From: Ignelater luminosus
Taxonomy: Eukaryota; Arthropoda; Insecta; Coleoptera; Elateridae
Assembly (NCBI GenBank): GCA_011009095.1
Contig: VTPC01000876.1
Location: forward strand, 1 to 64,000
Direction of reading: 5' to 3'
Length of the DNA: 64,000 nt
Shown: positions 50,579 through 62,476 of the stretch, piece by piece
How the letters are laid out: every line of letters begins with the position of its first letter
How positions within the stretch are numbered: the stretch's first letter is position 1
The notes under the pieces: generated by a model
Databases searched by the model: none
What the model was told of the DNA's origin: nothing
The model's input: the letters and a program-made list of their open reading frames with translations, nothing else
Program-made: the position numbers and the translations under genes

Positions 50579-51073
50579 CAAACGTGCCAAACATCACTAT
50601 TAAACAGTCATTATTCATATTAGACTTTAGTTTTTTTATGTTCATAAGAACTGTTTTTCCTTTACGATAACTTTTGATGATTCGTAGGTCTATAAGTGAT
50701 TTTACCTTCCCCTTATGATGGACTAGTGATCTGTAAGTTTATACGGAATCTTTCCTTCTTCTTACAATAGGCCTTTACTATTCATTGTATGGCAGAGATT
50801 CTTCCTGGTACAAGCTTTACAAAACACATACTCTGTTAAAAAACAAGACTTGAAAATACTAATTGTAATTTGTAAGTTTTAACCTCAAAAATAGCTGTCA
50901 TACTGGAATCTACAAATAATCCTCAAGTTTTCTCTCACGCTTGCGTTTTCAGAAAATTTCTGCCTTTGCATATTCTTTGTATACTGAACTTTTTTCTTTA
51001 AATTAAAATTAAAAAGGTGTGTATATGAAAAGTTAATCTGTTTTAAAATAAACGTCATTGCATATCTGTCATA
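50579..51073. other. 5' flank of the serine protease gene
   Basis: AT-rich. No confident TATA box or initiator was found. The protease's promoter should lie here, next to the two hAT MITEs. Confidence 0.35.
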
Positions 51074-52018
51074 ATGAGAATATTATTTATAATAATAATT
51101 GTGGGTCTGTTAATTCTTGTTGTTAACATCATACTTCTAGTACTTATAATAAAATTGATTTGGCGGTGCAGTTTGCCTCCTAAACATGATGTAAACCTAA
51201 AGGCACGAATTGTAGGAGGAGTATCCGTTAGTAATATAACAGACTATCAATTTGCAGCAGCAATTGTCGAAATAAGGGAGGAATCTACAGTGGATCTATT
51301 GTTATGTGGGGCGACAGTTATATCCAGAAGGTGGCTACTTACTGCTGCACACTGCATAGACTATTTTGAAGACAATGAAGATCCAAAAGAGTCCGTATAT
51401 ATCACAGTAGGAAATTTAGATTGGAGAAAAGGCAATAAACATAACCTTTTAAGTTGGGTTTACCATGAAGAGTTTGATTCGTCGACGCTTGATAATGATA
51501 TTGGCTTAATAAGAGTTAAACAGATTTTAAGTAAACAATATGAACAGGCCATTTCACTTGCTTCCGAAAACTACGAATATAAACCACATACAAAAGCGAG
51601 AATAGTTGGATGGGGACATACCAACTATTCTTTTTTACACCTACCGTCAACTGAAATGCTGAATAGGGCTGATATACATATTATTGAACAGCGTCGATGT
51701 GTAGATATATATAAAAAGTTTGGATTCACCGTTACTGATTCTATGTTCTGTGCTGGAACTCAAGAAGGCGGAAAAGATGCTTGTAAATTAGATTCTGGAG
51801 GAGCAATCTTTGAACGGGGATTATTAATAGGAATTATTTCATGGGGACATGAGTGTGCTAAGAAAGATCAACCTGGCGTTTATGTAAGAATAAACTGTTA
51901 TAAAAATTGGATAATGGAAACAACAAAAAAATTAGGGGCTCCTCTTAATATTATTAAAAAAAAAAGTGAAGAGATTTCTACAACAGCTACATACAATGTA
52001 AGTAACTATAAAGTGTAA
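51074..52018 (+). CDS. Trypsin-like serine protease (S1), membrane-anchored, intronless
   Basis: A 314-residue S1-family protease in one uninterrupted exon. Residues 3-30 form a long hydrophobic helix, either an uncleaved type II anchor or an unusually long signal peptide. The activation site is at R45-IVGG(46-49). The triad is complete: H93 in LTAAHC, D142 in LDNDIGLIRV and S241 in DSGG. D235, six residues before the serine, is the specificity aspartate, so cleavage after Lys/Arg is expected. Disulfide pairs C78-C94, C209-C226 and C237-C261 are present; C32 and C275 are extra. Oddities: the usual CQGDSGGP is CKLDSGGA, so the oxyanion glycine 193 (chymotrypsin numbering) is Leu239 and the following proline is Ala. 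There are no introns and no clip domain, and a tail of about 25 residues follows. The missing introns suggest a retrocopy or an intronless paralog. The substrate is unknown. Confidence 0.93.
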   Translation: MRILFIIIIVGLLILVVNIILLVLIIKLIWRCSLPPKHDVNLKARIVGGVSVSNITDYQFAAAIVEIREESTVDLLLCGATVISRRWLLTAAHCIDYFEDNEDPKESVYITVGNLDWRKGNKHNLLSWVYHEEFDSSTLDNDIGLIRVKQILSKQYEQAISLASENYEYKPHTKARIVGWGHTNYSFLHLPSTEMLNRADIHIIEQRRCVDIYKKFGFTVTDSMFCAGTQEGGKDACKLDSGGAIFERGLLIGIISWGHECAKKDQPGVYVRINCYKNWIMETTKKLGAPLNIIKKKSEEISTTATYNVSNYKV

Positions 52019-53787
52019 TCCTAAAGAAGACACAAAAATGTGGATTTACTATTTATATCTAGTCGAGTTCTTTCAATAATAATGAAATTTATCGATTAAA
52101 GAGCTAATATTGATGTATGATGAATATCTAAAATTGTTTTCAATTCTGTACAGGTTACATCTAGCGGGTGGATGCTGGAAACTGTCTCGTTTCAAGATTA
52201 GCCCCCATGGCTTGTATAATGTTTACAAATGCTCTGGATGTAGAAAAACAAATTTCTATAGAAAACTTACAAACTAGAGTGTAAACCAACTTAAGCTATC
52301 TGTAAGAACACGTTGCGGTATTTGCCTAATTTTCACATTCGGGTTCTGTTGGAGTGGAGTTTTTTTTTTCTTGATGAAAGTAATATTGAATATTGTTTTC
52401 TTTGTACAACTAATAGGAAAAAGTCTTTTGTTCTAGATTTATGGTATCATTCGCCATACCGGGTACTACTAAAAAAACGTCTTAAGATAGATCTTCTGCA
52501 TACCCCCGCAGATATCAAAAAGTTTTGTAAAAATCCAATTAACTTCCTATGCTAAAACGCTGAGAAGCTATTTATAAAAACGCCGATCTTTGCCAACTGG
52601 ACAGTAAGAGGGAAGATATACAAAATTCTCAAATAGAAGCTGTTACTTGATTCCGCAAAGAAAAGTTTTTTATGAGCTGTCTACTTACCGACTTGGCGGT
52701 CACTATCTAGAGTAATGTAAATTCCGACTGTCTCCTGAGACTGGAAAAAATACTCTACAGCATTTGGATACTAATATCCATCCCAAAAGATGACACAATA
52801 ACTCCAGCTCTTCTGAATTTTTTACCAGGGTCAGGCTTGTTAGTGTGGCCTTGCGTTTTTTTATACACGATCTCAATAAATCCCCACTGAAGGTGAAAAC
52901 CATTCTGAATCTTGAAATGATATGTACAGCAACATGATACGGTTATTCTTCAAATACGAATAAAATTGTCACCGATAATCATAGATGTTTTGTTTGTTTT
53001 CCATTACGGTATCTATGTCTAAGTATACTAATGAAACTTTTAATTCTAAGGGGCATATGAAAGGGGAAGATAACAAGGTTTTCATTAGCTTCAGACATCT
53101 GATCTGTAGTTATGATCATGCCAAATCGTTGTAATGGTGGTGAATTTTGGTATTGCTGAATTGGTGTTATCTAAGGATGAACCAACCTTCATGTCTCTTG
53201 GTTGAGATATGATAGCACTGTTTTACCTCGATGAAACCATTGATGTTGTCCACCTGGGTATCACAGGAAACTCAAAACCCACGTGGACAGGAAATATTTT
53301 TAAAGTAGAACTCTTTGAACACTGTTTTAGAGGTATTTCAATAACTTTTAAAGATTAGAGATTACTTGATTTGGAAAAACAAATTTCTGTGAATATTAGT
53401 CTTGGCTATAAAGAAATTAAATTTCTGACAGTCATAAGCGCAATATTTTAACATGGGGGCAGATTTACTCTAATCCGTAAATGTACACAAATAAAACATG
53501 ACAAAACTATTTGATAAAAAGAAGATTGTAGTTTGGTCAAGAAATATAGTGCACTTCCTTAAAGTAGTACTTTTAGTTATAAGAAGAGTGAGAAGCCTAA
53601 TGCAACATATAATTTTTAGGCTATTAAAGACACCAAATAATTATTGTTATAAAATTTGTTAGTGCACAATAAAACTAAGTAAATATAACAGATTAACAAA
53701 AACACTTTTTAAGTAATTTGCGTTATGGATAATGTACAAAAAATAAAATAATTGAACAAAATAAATCATGAACTCAAAGTTGATATA

Positions 53788-53947
53788 CTCGGTGTCCAAC
53801 TGTGTGTAATCGGAGTTTGGTCTTAAAAGCTTTGCAGTGGTAAGCCTGAATCTTTAATCTGTAGGGATAAATCTACAATTTTGTATACAAGGTGATCGGG
53901 AAAGGCAAAACATAATTATATTCAATGTTTCTCAGTGGAACACCCTG
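53788..53947. mobile_element. Possible TA-flanked MITE
   Basis: TACTCGGTGTCCAACT at the left and the reverse complement of TACAGGGTGTTCCACT at the right form a short diverged inverted repeat. TA lies at both edges. The interior is non-coding. Confidence 0.4.
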
Positions 53948-54029
53948 TATACTTGATATTTTTTTCTTCCACTTAAGTTATTATTGGTTGCAACAATATT
54001 AGCATTTTGTAAGGCTAGACTCTACACCT

Positions 54030-54405
54030 AAAAGTTGAAGCATTATTCAGGTATTTGTTATAAAATGCTATCACACTTTTCAATTGGGCCTCGTTAGATT
54101 AAAAAACTTCATATTGCTGCAACTTTAATTAGAATTAACTACCGAGATTTTAACTATGAACCTTTCTTCTATAGATCAATCAAAATACACAAAATGTAAG
54201 TTTTCTTATCTTTATTTAATAAAATTTGTTTTTTCTAGTAATTGCTGATTGAAAAAGTATGGCATAATATTCCAACCAAACGGCTTTTGGCATTATTCAA
54301 GTAGTTGATGTGGAATGCCATCAAACATTTCAATTGGCCTTGGTATAATTAAGAAACTCTTCGTTTCTGTAACTTTAGGAAGAGAAGATTGAGTCCGTGG
54401 TAATT
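54030..54405. repeat. Two-copy direct repeat, period ~250 bp
   Basis: Units at about 54033-54160 and 54280-54405 share GCATTATTCARGTA, AATGCYATCA, TTTCAATTGG and YTGTAACTTT-like words in the same order. The copies are diverged and non-coding. Confidence 0.6.
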
Positions 54406-57400
54406 GTAAATGTTGAGCGGAGTTTTATCATAAACTTTTGGAACAACAAAAATTAAAAACTTTTCAAATTCTGGAGTCTTTTCAGATGCATAGACTTCTT
54501 TTGTTTTGATTAGTCCAGTAAATGCCTTCTAAAGGGAAGGAAGGTCATTCTGTTTGATTCCATTATTTGGTATGTTGTTCCACTAAGGAAAATCATGAAG
54601 AGCCTTAGTGAATTTTTTCTATGTTTTTTCAGAATAAGAGGGCGTACCTGAGAATTACAATAACTGCGCGCAGTGATGTATTGAGGAAAGTTCTTTTTTT
54701 ATTTTGAAACTTATTCTCAGTACATGTTATATTAATTACAAATTAGATAGGTATTTTCTGTGTTTGGTGAATTACATTTTTTCTTTGTTTACGACTGGGC
54801 TAGATATGTAGGCATCATATTGACTAATAAATATTTATAAACTAAAAAATGAAAAACAATAAAATAAAAGCAGATGTTAACATCCATACATCGACGGGAT
54901 AGTAGAATATATCGAAGCATGCCCGTAATGCAGATAAATGTGTTATCATCCACCGAGGGGTGGAAACAATGGAAAGAGCGTGACAAATTGTTCCTATTCC
55001 CTATTGTATTAATCCTGCGCTGGTAAATGTAGTCAACATTGTAATAGATATAAGATAGGATTATATACAAGGGCAGCAAAAGCAAACCTATACCCTGACT
55101 GACTGATATCTCTCTTCGTATTACGCGCTAATAGAAAATCAATACCAATTATAATGTGATATATTGCTGATTTATTAATGATTGAATTTTATTAGATTTT
55201 CCTTATTTTCTCCTTCCCCTCCCTTATCATTATATTGTTACACTTGCTTAACTGCTATTAAACGTTTAATAGAACGTTTGATGTTTATAGCATTTAATTA
55301 AAAAAAAACAAAATATAATTTTCTATCTCATTTTCTTTCTAGGTTATCTCTAAAACAGTTATATTTTTTAAATTTCAAATTTTGTTCAACACCTAACTGA
55401 CACTAGCGAAAAAACCGATTATATTAGTTATTAGTATAGTCAACTTGCAAAATAGAGAAGTTTCCCGTTAAAAAGTGAACTTTGTTTGTTTTTTATTTTT
55501 TCTTCTACATATCTGGGTTTCACATTCACATTACTATTATTTTGGTTAAGTCGAGTCATATGATCGGTTTTTTAAACTTCATCTACATCTCTTATCAGAA
55601 TTGTGTTATCGGTAATAAACATAGAAGTCTCTATTAATATTGCCTGGGTGAGAAAACCGCTCAGTAAATATAAGTAGGTAATCCTTGTGGAGCGCCAAAG
55701 CTGTTGCACTTTTTCATAATGATGACTATTTCTCTTAGTAAATGCAAAATGTTATTCTTTATGAAACGCTTTGAACAACTTTATCTAGTACATTTATCAA
55801 TTAAATACTATAGGCGTTTTCCAATCTCAAGGAACAGATGATAGTACGAAACTTTCTGATCACCCTTTTATTTGAATAGCATTTGAGATTATTTTATTTT
55901 AAGAGCGAAACTCATTTTTGCTAAAAGTATCTGAAAACTGCGAGGAATTGTTTTGTAACAGTTAGACAATACCTCGAACTTCTATATCTACATAATAATT
56001 TTGCACATCATTTACTAATTTAGTTTGAAAACTTTTTAGAATTTCAACATATTCGTCCATTGAATCAAGAGTTTTTTAAAGATGAATGGAAAGTCTTACA
56101 GAGTCTCGAGAAGCTTGATGATATTTAGGAAAAGCCATCAGAAACGTTAGTAATGTTTTTCAACATTTTGAAGACAGTATACCCTTTCGATAAGTAAGTT
56201 TTGTAAAAACGTCCTCTTCTAACTCAATAGCTTGTTATATGTATCTTCCAACTTGTATAACTCGCTGGCAGGATAATTAACATCTATAGTTTTGAAATTT
56301 TGCAATCAATCGAAAAAGTCATCTCCGTTTATAAACTAAAATTTCATTTGTTTGTTCGAACGATTTGAAAAAAGTATTGTAACGATACTCAAGCTAAATC
56401 TGATGCTGATCGAAGAAAGCAGTAGGGCATACAATAATGATGTTAGCTAACAGCGTAAATCTGGAATAGAATAATTCACTCACACATGACCTTGCAGTTG
56501 GTGACCAAATTAGACTAAAAGACAAAACGCTTGATGCAACAGGTATTAATTTAGCAATAAAAAAATTGCGTGCCATTTTCTGACTTATGGTGCCCCCTAA
56601 AATCAAACAGTCAATTGTTTGTTCAATATAAACGAATCTCTATCCTTTATATTTCTACAAATTTTAATGGCGAGTCTCAAATTTTGAAACGAACCGAAAT
56701 ATTCATACAGCAGATTTTTGAACTAAGCTTAATGCTAGTATCTTATAAACATAGGTTCTATAAACAGTACCACTTTCCGAGATACAGGGTGTTAAAGTTT
56801 TATTTAAAATCTGTTTTCTCAATATCTCAGGAACAACGTGAAATTTAAAAAACCCATTGCAGTTTTTTATCTGAAGTTTTCTTAAGAAACAACTTTATTA
56901 TGTATTATTTAATTAGTTCGTTTTTAAAAGTAGTGATTTATCTTATACTGTGTACTAAGTTAATAAACAACGTACGTTGAAGTAGTAATGAATAATAATT
57001 ACTACTGTAATTGGTCAAACCGTGACAATCTTATCAAAACGTAATCTGCTCAATTCAGTCTCAAGATAAATATTGAATACACCTAACACTTTTGTTCAAT
57101 TTACCAAAATCTATACGTTTACGAATAATCTTCAAACGCGACTTATTCGAAAACGAAGCAAGGCTTTTGACGGAAGCTATTGACTAATTGATGTAATATT
57201 TCATTCTACAAGACAAAATAATTAATTCCATTGATCACATTAATGCATTAATGTGTTTCAACGTCAAATTCTCGTCTTTGGAGCTCAAACTCCAAAATAG
57301 ACACGGAGATTTGTCATTTGTATATTCCGCACTGCAGGAGTTACGAGGATGGTTGCTACGTCACTGCTAACAATATATTTTTAAATTATTTAAAAAAATT

Positions 57401-58249
57401 GGCACATCTCACCATCAAACAACGAATTTGTAAGATCTCGAAAAATTGTATTTTACTCGTACACGATGCATTTTATAAGAAGAATACAAAAGTAACTTAT
57501 TTTGATAAATTGACGATTTTAGGAACTAAGGCCCTTTGATCGCTGTCGGTTTTTTATATTTATATTATTGGCAATGTGTTGAGAAATGTTAATGGTATGG
57601 TACTAATTGATCGTGAAGGTAGACGTTAAGTTAAAAATCTGTATGTGTTCTCTGCCGAGGACTGATTTATTGCAATTCTGTGGTTATAGCGTGTTTTTTT
57701 GTTTTGATTCTACATATAAGTTAGAAAACAAAACGATAATGAGTAAAAAAAGCTTAGAAAAAGTGCTGTGTTGACAAATGTACCAATAAGTAATAATAAA
57801 AGAGAAAACAGAGAACTGGAGAAGAAAGACTCTATTATAGGGTGTTGACAATAATGTTTATTTATTTTATTTTCAAGGATGGAAACTTAATAATAACAAT
57901 AAAAATGAGATGAATGAGATTGAGGTCAATAATATATTATTTGACGTTAAATAACCAGAAGCGGACCGCCAGCTTTGGGGGCCTTGGGCTAATACTGTTT
58001 GGGGGCCCTCCCAATTAACCCGACTTTGGGCTAGTTGTGGAGACCATTCACCCTTTTACGGATAAACTGTTTTTTATTCATTTTTAAATAGGAAAAATTA
58101 TAGTCAACAAACATTGAAGAATTTTTTTGTTTTATTTGATGCACTTGGATATACAAACTTGCAGTTATAAAATTTGAATCTTTTGCTAAATTCCCCATAG
58201 ACATGGTCTTTAAATCCATAATCAACTTATCTAATGCAATGTTAACGTA

Positions 58250-61150
58250 TCCCGTTTAAATTTCTCTGCATCATTTAACGAAACTTTCTGTGCTGATTTT
58301 TAAGTAAATAATATGTCTCTTTTTAAAATCACCGTTATTCGTTTAATTTCTGATCTGATTGTTCTCGTATGTTGCTCACGAACGCTTCTAATGACGTAAT
58401 TAATTTCTCACCTTCACATACGTCTAAGCCTTGGGTCTGCAACTTTTTGTAAAGTAATTGAATCTCTCTAGAATTTCTTCTCAAAAAACAGTTAAAATCG
58501 CAGTTTTAAATTTCGCCAAATTGTTGTATAAATTCTGCGCCTCTCTTCAAAAATCACGTTGCTCATCCATATTATCACTAAAAGTTTTTAATATGTTTAT
58601 GATATTACCATAACTACTTTTTAAAGTCCTAACAGCATTATACAGGATGGCCAAAAAGTATGGAAACACGCTACCCCCGCAGAAACGGTAAAAGATAGAC
58701 AAATGAAATTTAGAGAGCTTAAAGTAGGTGTTTTTTGCAATATTTGCAAAGATAATTGAAAACAAATCTTCAATTGTTTTTTCGTACGGCCACCATATTA
58801 GATTTTTTTTAAATGGAACACCCTGTGTATAACCCCATATTTAGATAGGGATTCTCAAGACAAGTTCAATGATATAAGGTTGCTATACTTATCTTGAAAG
58901 GTTTTGGAGATAATCGCTATTCTTTTGTCAGGGGTTTCCCCATTAAAAAGTATGGAAACACGCTGCTCCAGCAAAAACGGTAAGAGATAGACAAATGAAA
59001 TTTGGAGATCTTAAGGTAGGCATTGTTTGCCATGTTTTGCGAAGAGAGTTAAAATCAAATCTTCAATTGTTTTTTCGTAGGGCCGCCATCTTGAATTTCT
59101 TTAAATGGATCACCTCGTATATGACCCCATATCTCGATAGGGATTTTAAAGGCGAATTCAATAATATCAGGGTTGCCATACTAACCGTGAAAGGTTTTGG
59201 AGATAATCGGTATTCTTTTATCAAGATATTTCACTATTAATTTTTATCAAAATCGAGTTACCCGTGAAACAGCAAATGCAATGGAACTAAAAAAATAATG
59301 TGCGATTATTTTATAAGTAATTAAAGTAAAAGAAAACCGTAAAGATTTTGCCCTTGGCCTACTTATTTAAAATAATAGATCGATGCTAGAACAAACCAAA
59401 GAGGTGGAATAAGACCAGATAGTGACGAACTGATCATAACAAAAACAGAGTATAATTTTATAAGAAGTGTTCAAAATGCGCTGTATTAATTTCTTGGCAA
59501 TGAAACAATCTCTTTTGAAATGTTTGTAAGGAATTTTACAAATAATCGGAGGAAACTACTTGCATTAGGAATCCGTCCTTGAAGTTAAGAAATCCTTGAC
59601 AAAAGAATAGTAATTATTTCTAAAACCTTTCAAGGTTAGATGGCAACCCTGATATTATTGAATTCGCCTTTAAAATCCCTATCGAGATATGGGATCATAT
59701 ACAAGGTGATCCATTTAAAGAAATTCAAGATGGCGGCCCTACGAAAAACCAATTGAAGATTTGATTTTAACTCTCTTCGCAAAACATGGCAAACAATGCC
59801 TAGTTTAAGATCTCCAAATTTCATTTGTCTATCTCTTACCGTTTTTGCAGGAGCAGCGTGTTTCTATACTTTTTAATAGGGAAACTGACAAAAGAATAGC
59901 GATTATATCAAAAACCTTTCAAGATAAGTATAGCAACCCTTATATCATTGAATCTGTCTTGAAGATTTCTATACAGATATGGGGTTATATACCGGGTGTT
60001 CCATTTGAAACAATTCAATATGGCGACCGTTCGAAAAAACAATTGAAGATTTGTTTTTAATTGCCTTCTTAAAATATGGCAAAAAATATCCACTTTAAGC
60101 TCTCCAAATTCCACTTGTCTATCTCTTACCGTTTCTGCGGGGGTAGCGTGTTTCCATACTTTTTAGCCACTCTGTATAGTGACAAGACCATCTAAACTTT
60201 TTATCGAAAATTTTAGTTTTGTTTCACAATTTAGAAGTTCCCACTCATGGGTAGATGCAGAAAAGAAAACATACATTTGTTGCACTATTCCAAAAAAGTT
60301 CACAATTTGGGTTGCAACTTTAACTGCTTCCTTATCAACTAGGTTTAGGGAATGCGGCACATAACCAGCGTATTTATTTTTTTGTTTGAGATGCGTTTGC
60401 ACACTACTACATCGGCCGAACATATTTGCAAAAAATACTGTCCTCTACAATTATCCAATGGCAATACAGCTGTTCGAGAAATTCTTGTAGGACATTGAAT
60501 AAAGACAAGCCACGGTGACTACTGACTTTGATGAAAGTTACACATCTTTCATACATTTTTCCCTCAAAACAATATTGTACTATAATAGCTATTGATCACT
60601 GTGGGATAAATCTGGTGTCGAGTTCATCACAATTGAGTAGTATTTTGCATTGTCACTATTTATTTCAGCTATAATTCTTTTTATTACTTGTTTTCCCATA
60701 ATTTCTATTATGAGCTCATAATTTGTTTTTGATGAGTACGAAGTAAAAAGGCTTTGTTCGCAGTTCTTGTTGTTGGATATGTTCGCGCATAAATTGATCG
60801 AACTCTGCTAGTAATTGCAGAGCCCCCATAAAATTACCATTGTGCAGAGAGCCAAATATTTCCTTGTGACCTCTGAATATTAAGCCTCTTACACTTAAAT
60901 ATTTCATCATTGCAATAACACGTTTTAGGACATTGTGGTAATATTCGCTATCTTTTTTTAGTTGCTCCTGCAACTACTTGTCAGTAACAGATTTATTCAC
61001 TTTACATTTTAACCATACTAACAATGATTTCTTGTGTTCACTAGAATTTGCGTGACTTTTTAAACAAGGTCCTATATGTTTCCAGTCAGAAAATCCAAAT
61101 AACGAATGACTAAAGGACAAATCTGTTACAGACCAAGCAAGATCGTCTTT
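58250..61150 (-). pseudogene. hAT transposase pseudogene, ZMYM1-like (DUF4371)
   Basis: Minus-strand pieces in order: a TTF-type finger remnant (61.14-60.97 kb: FSHSLFGFSDWKHIGPCLKS); the DUF4371 start (60.97-60.72 kb: RGLIFRGHKEIFGSLHNGNF); the first part of the RNase H fold (60.7-60.55 kb: IMGKQVIKRIIAEI and STPDLSHSDQ); then VPHSLNLVDKEAV and FFSASTHEWELL (60.36-60.22 kb). The reading is broken at 60175 by an inserted element and resumes at 58642 with NAVRTLKSSYGNIINILKTF. Several stops and frameshifts, and an N where the first catalytic D is usual (MNSTPD), show that it is dead. The rest toward 58.25 kb is weakly recognisable. Confidence 0.85.
58643..60174. mobile_element. Palindromic 1.5-kb element made of four ~300-bp units (+ + - -)
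   Basis: Units start AAAAAGTATGGAAACACGCT at about 58654 and 58945 on plus, and at about 59876 and 60163 on minus. Outer ends read CAGGATGGCCAAAAAGTATG and CAGAGTGGCTAAAAAGTATG. Flanks are TATA on both sides (58639-58642 and 60175-60178). Each unit ends near GGTTTTGGAGATAATCG and TTCTTTTGTCA. The ~340-bp centre (59250-59590) is unique. Several units hold a short related open frame beginning MKFGDLK, but no known domain. Inserted in the hAT transposase pseudogene. Confidence 0.85.
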
Positions 61151-61351
61151 TCGCTCACAGTTTTAGTGTTTAAATGTACTTATTGGCGCCAATAGCTATT
61201 CATACAATTTAGTTGGTTTTATCAGTATCGTTATTTTATGGTATTAATTAGAATATAATTTATTTGTTTGTAATTTTTAGTTTAAATTATTATTTTTATT
61301 TTTTCTGACCACATAGGGAGCCCCTTGACTAAATCTGTCCCTGTAAATAAC

Positions 61352-61887
61352 AATAGATATGGACACTGCTCAAATGCAAGTTAGTCAGCATTTACAAGAA
61401 TAACACAGTAGACCCAAATGTAGTTACGACTTGCGCTGTTGATGGGAAAAATCGTCAATTAGATGTGGATTTCAGAAACGTCAGAATAAATTAACTTCTC
61501 AGTGGCGTAACAATTTTTTTTAGAAGTGGGGCTGCCCCTTCCTACATCTCCGTCCATAGTCAGAAAATTAGTTGTAAAATGTTATATAAATGTATAGATG
61601 TTTTGCAATAATAGGTATTTAAAAAACTTCAATTAAATGGATCACGTTGTTATGGAAATGTTAAAGAAAAAAGGATTTTCTTGTGAAACTTTAACACTGT
61701 GTATCTCGAAAACTAAGCATTTTCAAGCAAAGTACAAGTATCCTTTAATGTTCTGTTCACTGTATTATAAACAATAGTAGTAACTGTAATAAACAATAAT
61801 AAAAACTTATCAAACAACCTACAGCACGCTTTAAAATTCTCATCTTTTGGCCAGAACAAAATTTTAAAACATATTGTAATTTATAAA
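61352..61887. other. No gene seen
   Basis: A hAT-like end motif (CAGTGGCGTAACA) at about 61501 has no clear partner. The rest is AT-rich and non-coding. Confidence 0.4.
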
Positions 61888-62042
61888 CAGTGGTGTATTG
61901 GGGCGGGAATGCAGGGGAACAGCGTTCCCCTACTTACCAATAAATACTAAATACTCTTTTAAAAATCTAATTATTTTATATAATAAATGTGCAATATGAC
62001 TATCAGCGTTCCCCCACTATTTTTTTTAGCTATACATCACTG
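61888..62042. mobile_element. Short hAT MITE
   Basis: Inverted ends CAGTGGTGTATTGGGGC and CAGTGATGTATAGC, with GCGTTCCCC at 61923 and 62007, bound 155 bp. The flanks TTTATAAA and TTTATAAC match at 7 of 8. It is non-coding. Confidence 0.72.
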
Positions 62043-62236
62043 TTTATAACAGCGGAGAACAGCACTAAAAACGATATGTATAAAAAAGAGGTAGATTTTT
62101 ATTTCTTCGACAAAACTTTAAAGATAGATATAACAACATTATCACAGGTCTAGTAATTCCTTATAGGTATGTGTTCGTAAATGATAAAATCTAATACTCA
62201 AAATAAATATAAAAAGTAAAATTTAAAAATAATACA

Positions 62237-62476
62237 CAGTGTGTCCACGAATGGAGTTGACAAAAGATAAAACTTTTTTATTATTGGTCTTAGGACAAAA
62301 TGTCGTCCTTGATAAAATTTTCTGCTTGTTTCAAAACCTTCAATAACGGTAATATAATTTTGATGTTACCAATAATAATGAAAAGAATTTTAAAAAACGC
62401 ATTAACATCGACATTTTGTCTTAAGACCAATAATAAAAAGGTTTTTCCTCTTGCAACTTCATCCGTGGACACACTG
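62237..62476. mobile_element. MITE with ~70-bp terminal inverted repeats
   Basis: The left arm CAGTGTGTCCACGAATG, continuing through TTTTTTATTATTGGTCTTA and GACAAAATGTCG, is mirrored at the right ending GTGGACACACTG. TA follows the right end; the left flank is CA, so the duplication is uncertain. The overlapping open frames on both strands are translations of the palindrome, not genes. Confidence 0.75.

Larger units (their letters stand above)
52019..57955. other. Gene-free stretch with repeats and possible retroelement remnants
   Basis: 52.15-52.9 kb contains readable but stop-broken pieces (for example PMACIMFTNALDVEKQISI) of unknown origin. 53.79-53.95 kb is a possible short MITE with ACACCCTGTA-type ends. 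54.03-54.41 kb holds a two-copy repeat. 56.4-56.6 kb carries a plus-strand stretch (DLAVGDQIRLKDKTLDATG) reminiscent of the C-terminal part of LTR-retrotransposon integrases. No intact gene is seen. Confidence 0.4.
57956..61343 (-). mobile_element. Decayed hAT element (ZMYM1/DUF4371 group) with perfect 8-bp TSD and a nested element
   Basis: The ends CAGAAGCGGACCGCC (left) and CAGGGACAGATTTAG (right, inverted) are flanked by identical TAAATAAC (57948-57955 and 61344-61351). On the minus strand it carries a broken hAT transposase. Removing the 1,532-bp palindromic insertion at 58643-60174 leaves about 1.85 kb, so the element is also internally shortened. Confidence 0.9.

Noticed and set aside
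59636-60114. The MKFGDLK-type frames as real genes
   Set aside because: They lie in mirrored repeat units of a mobile palindrome and have no known domain; kept as a finding to test, not as CDS.
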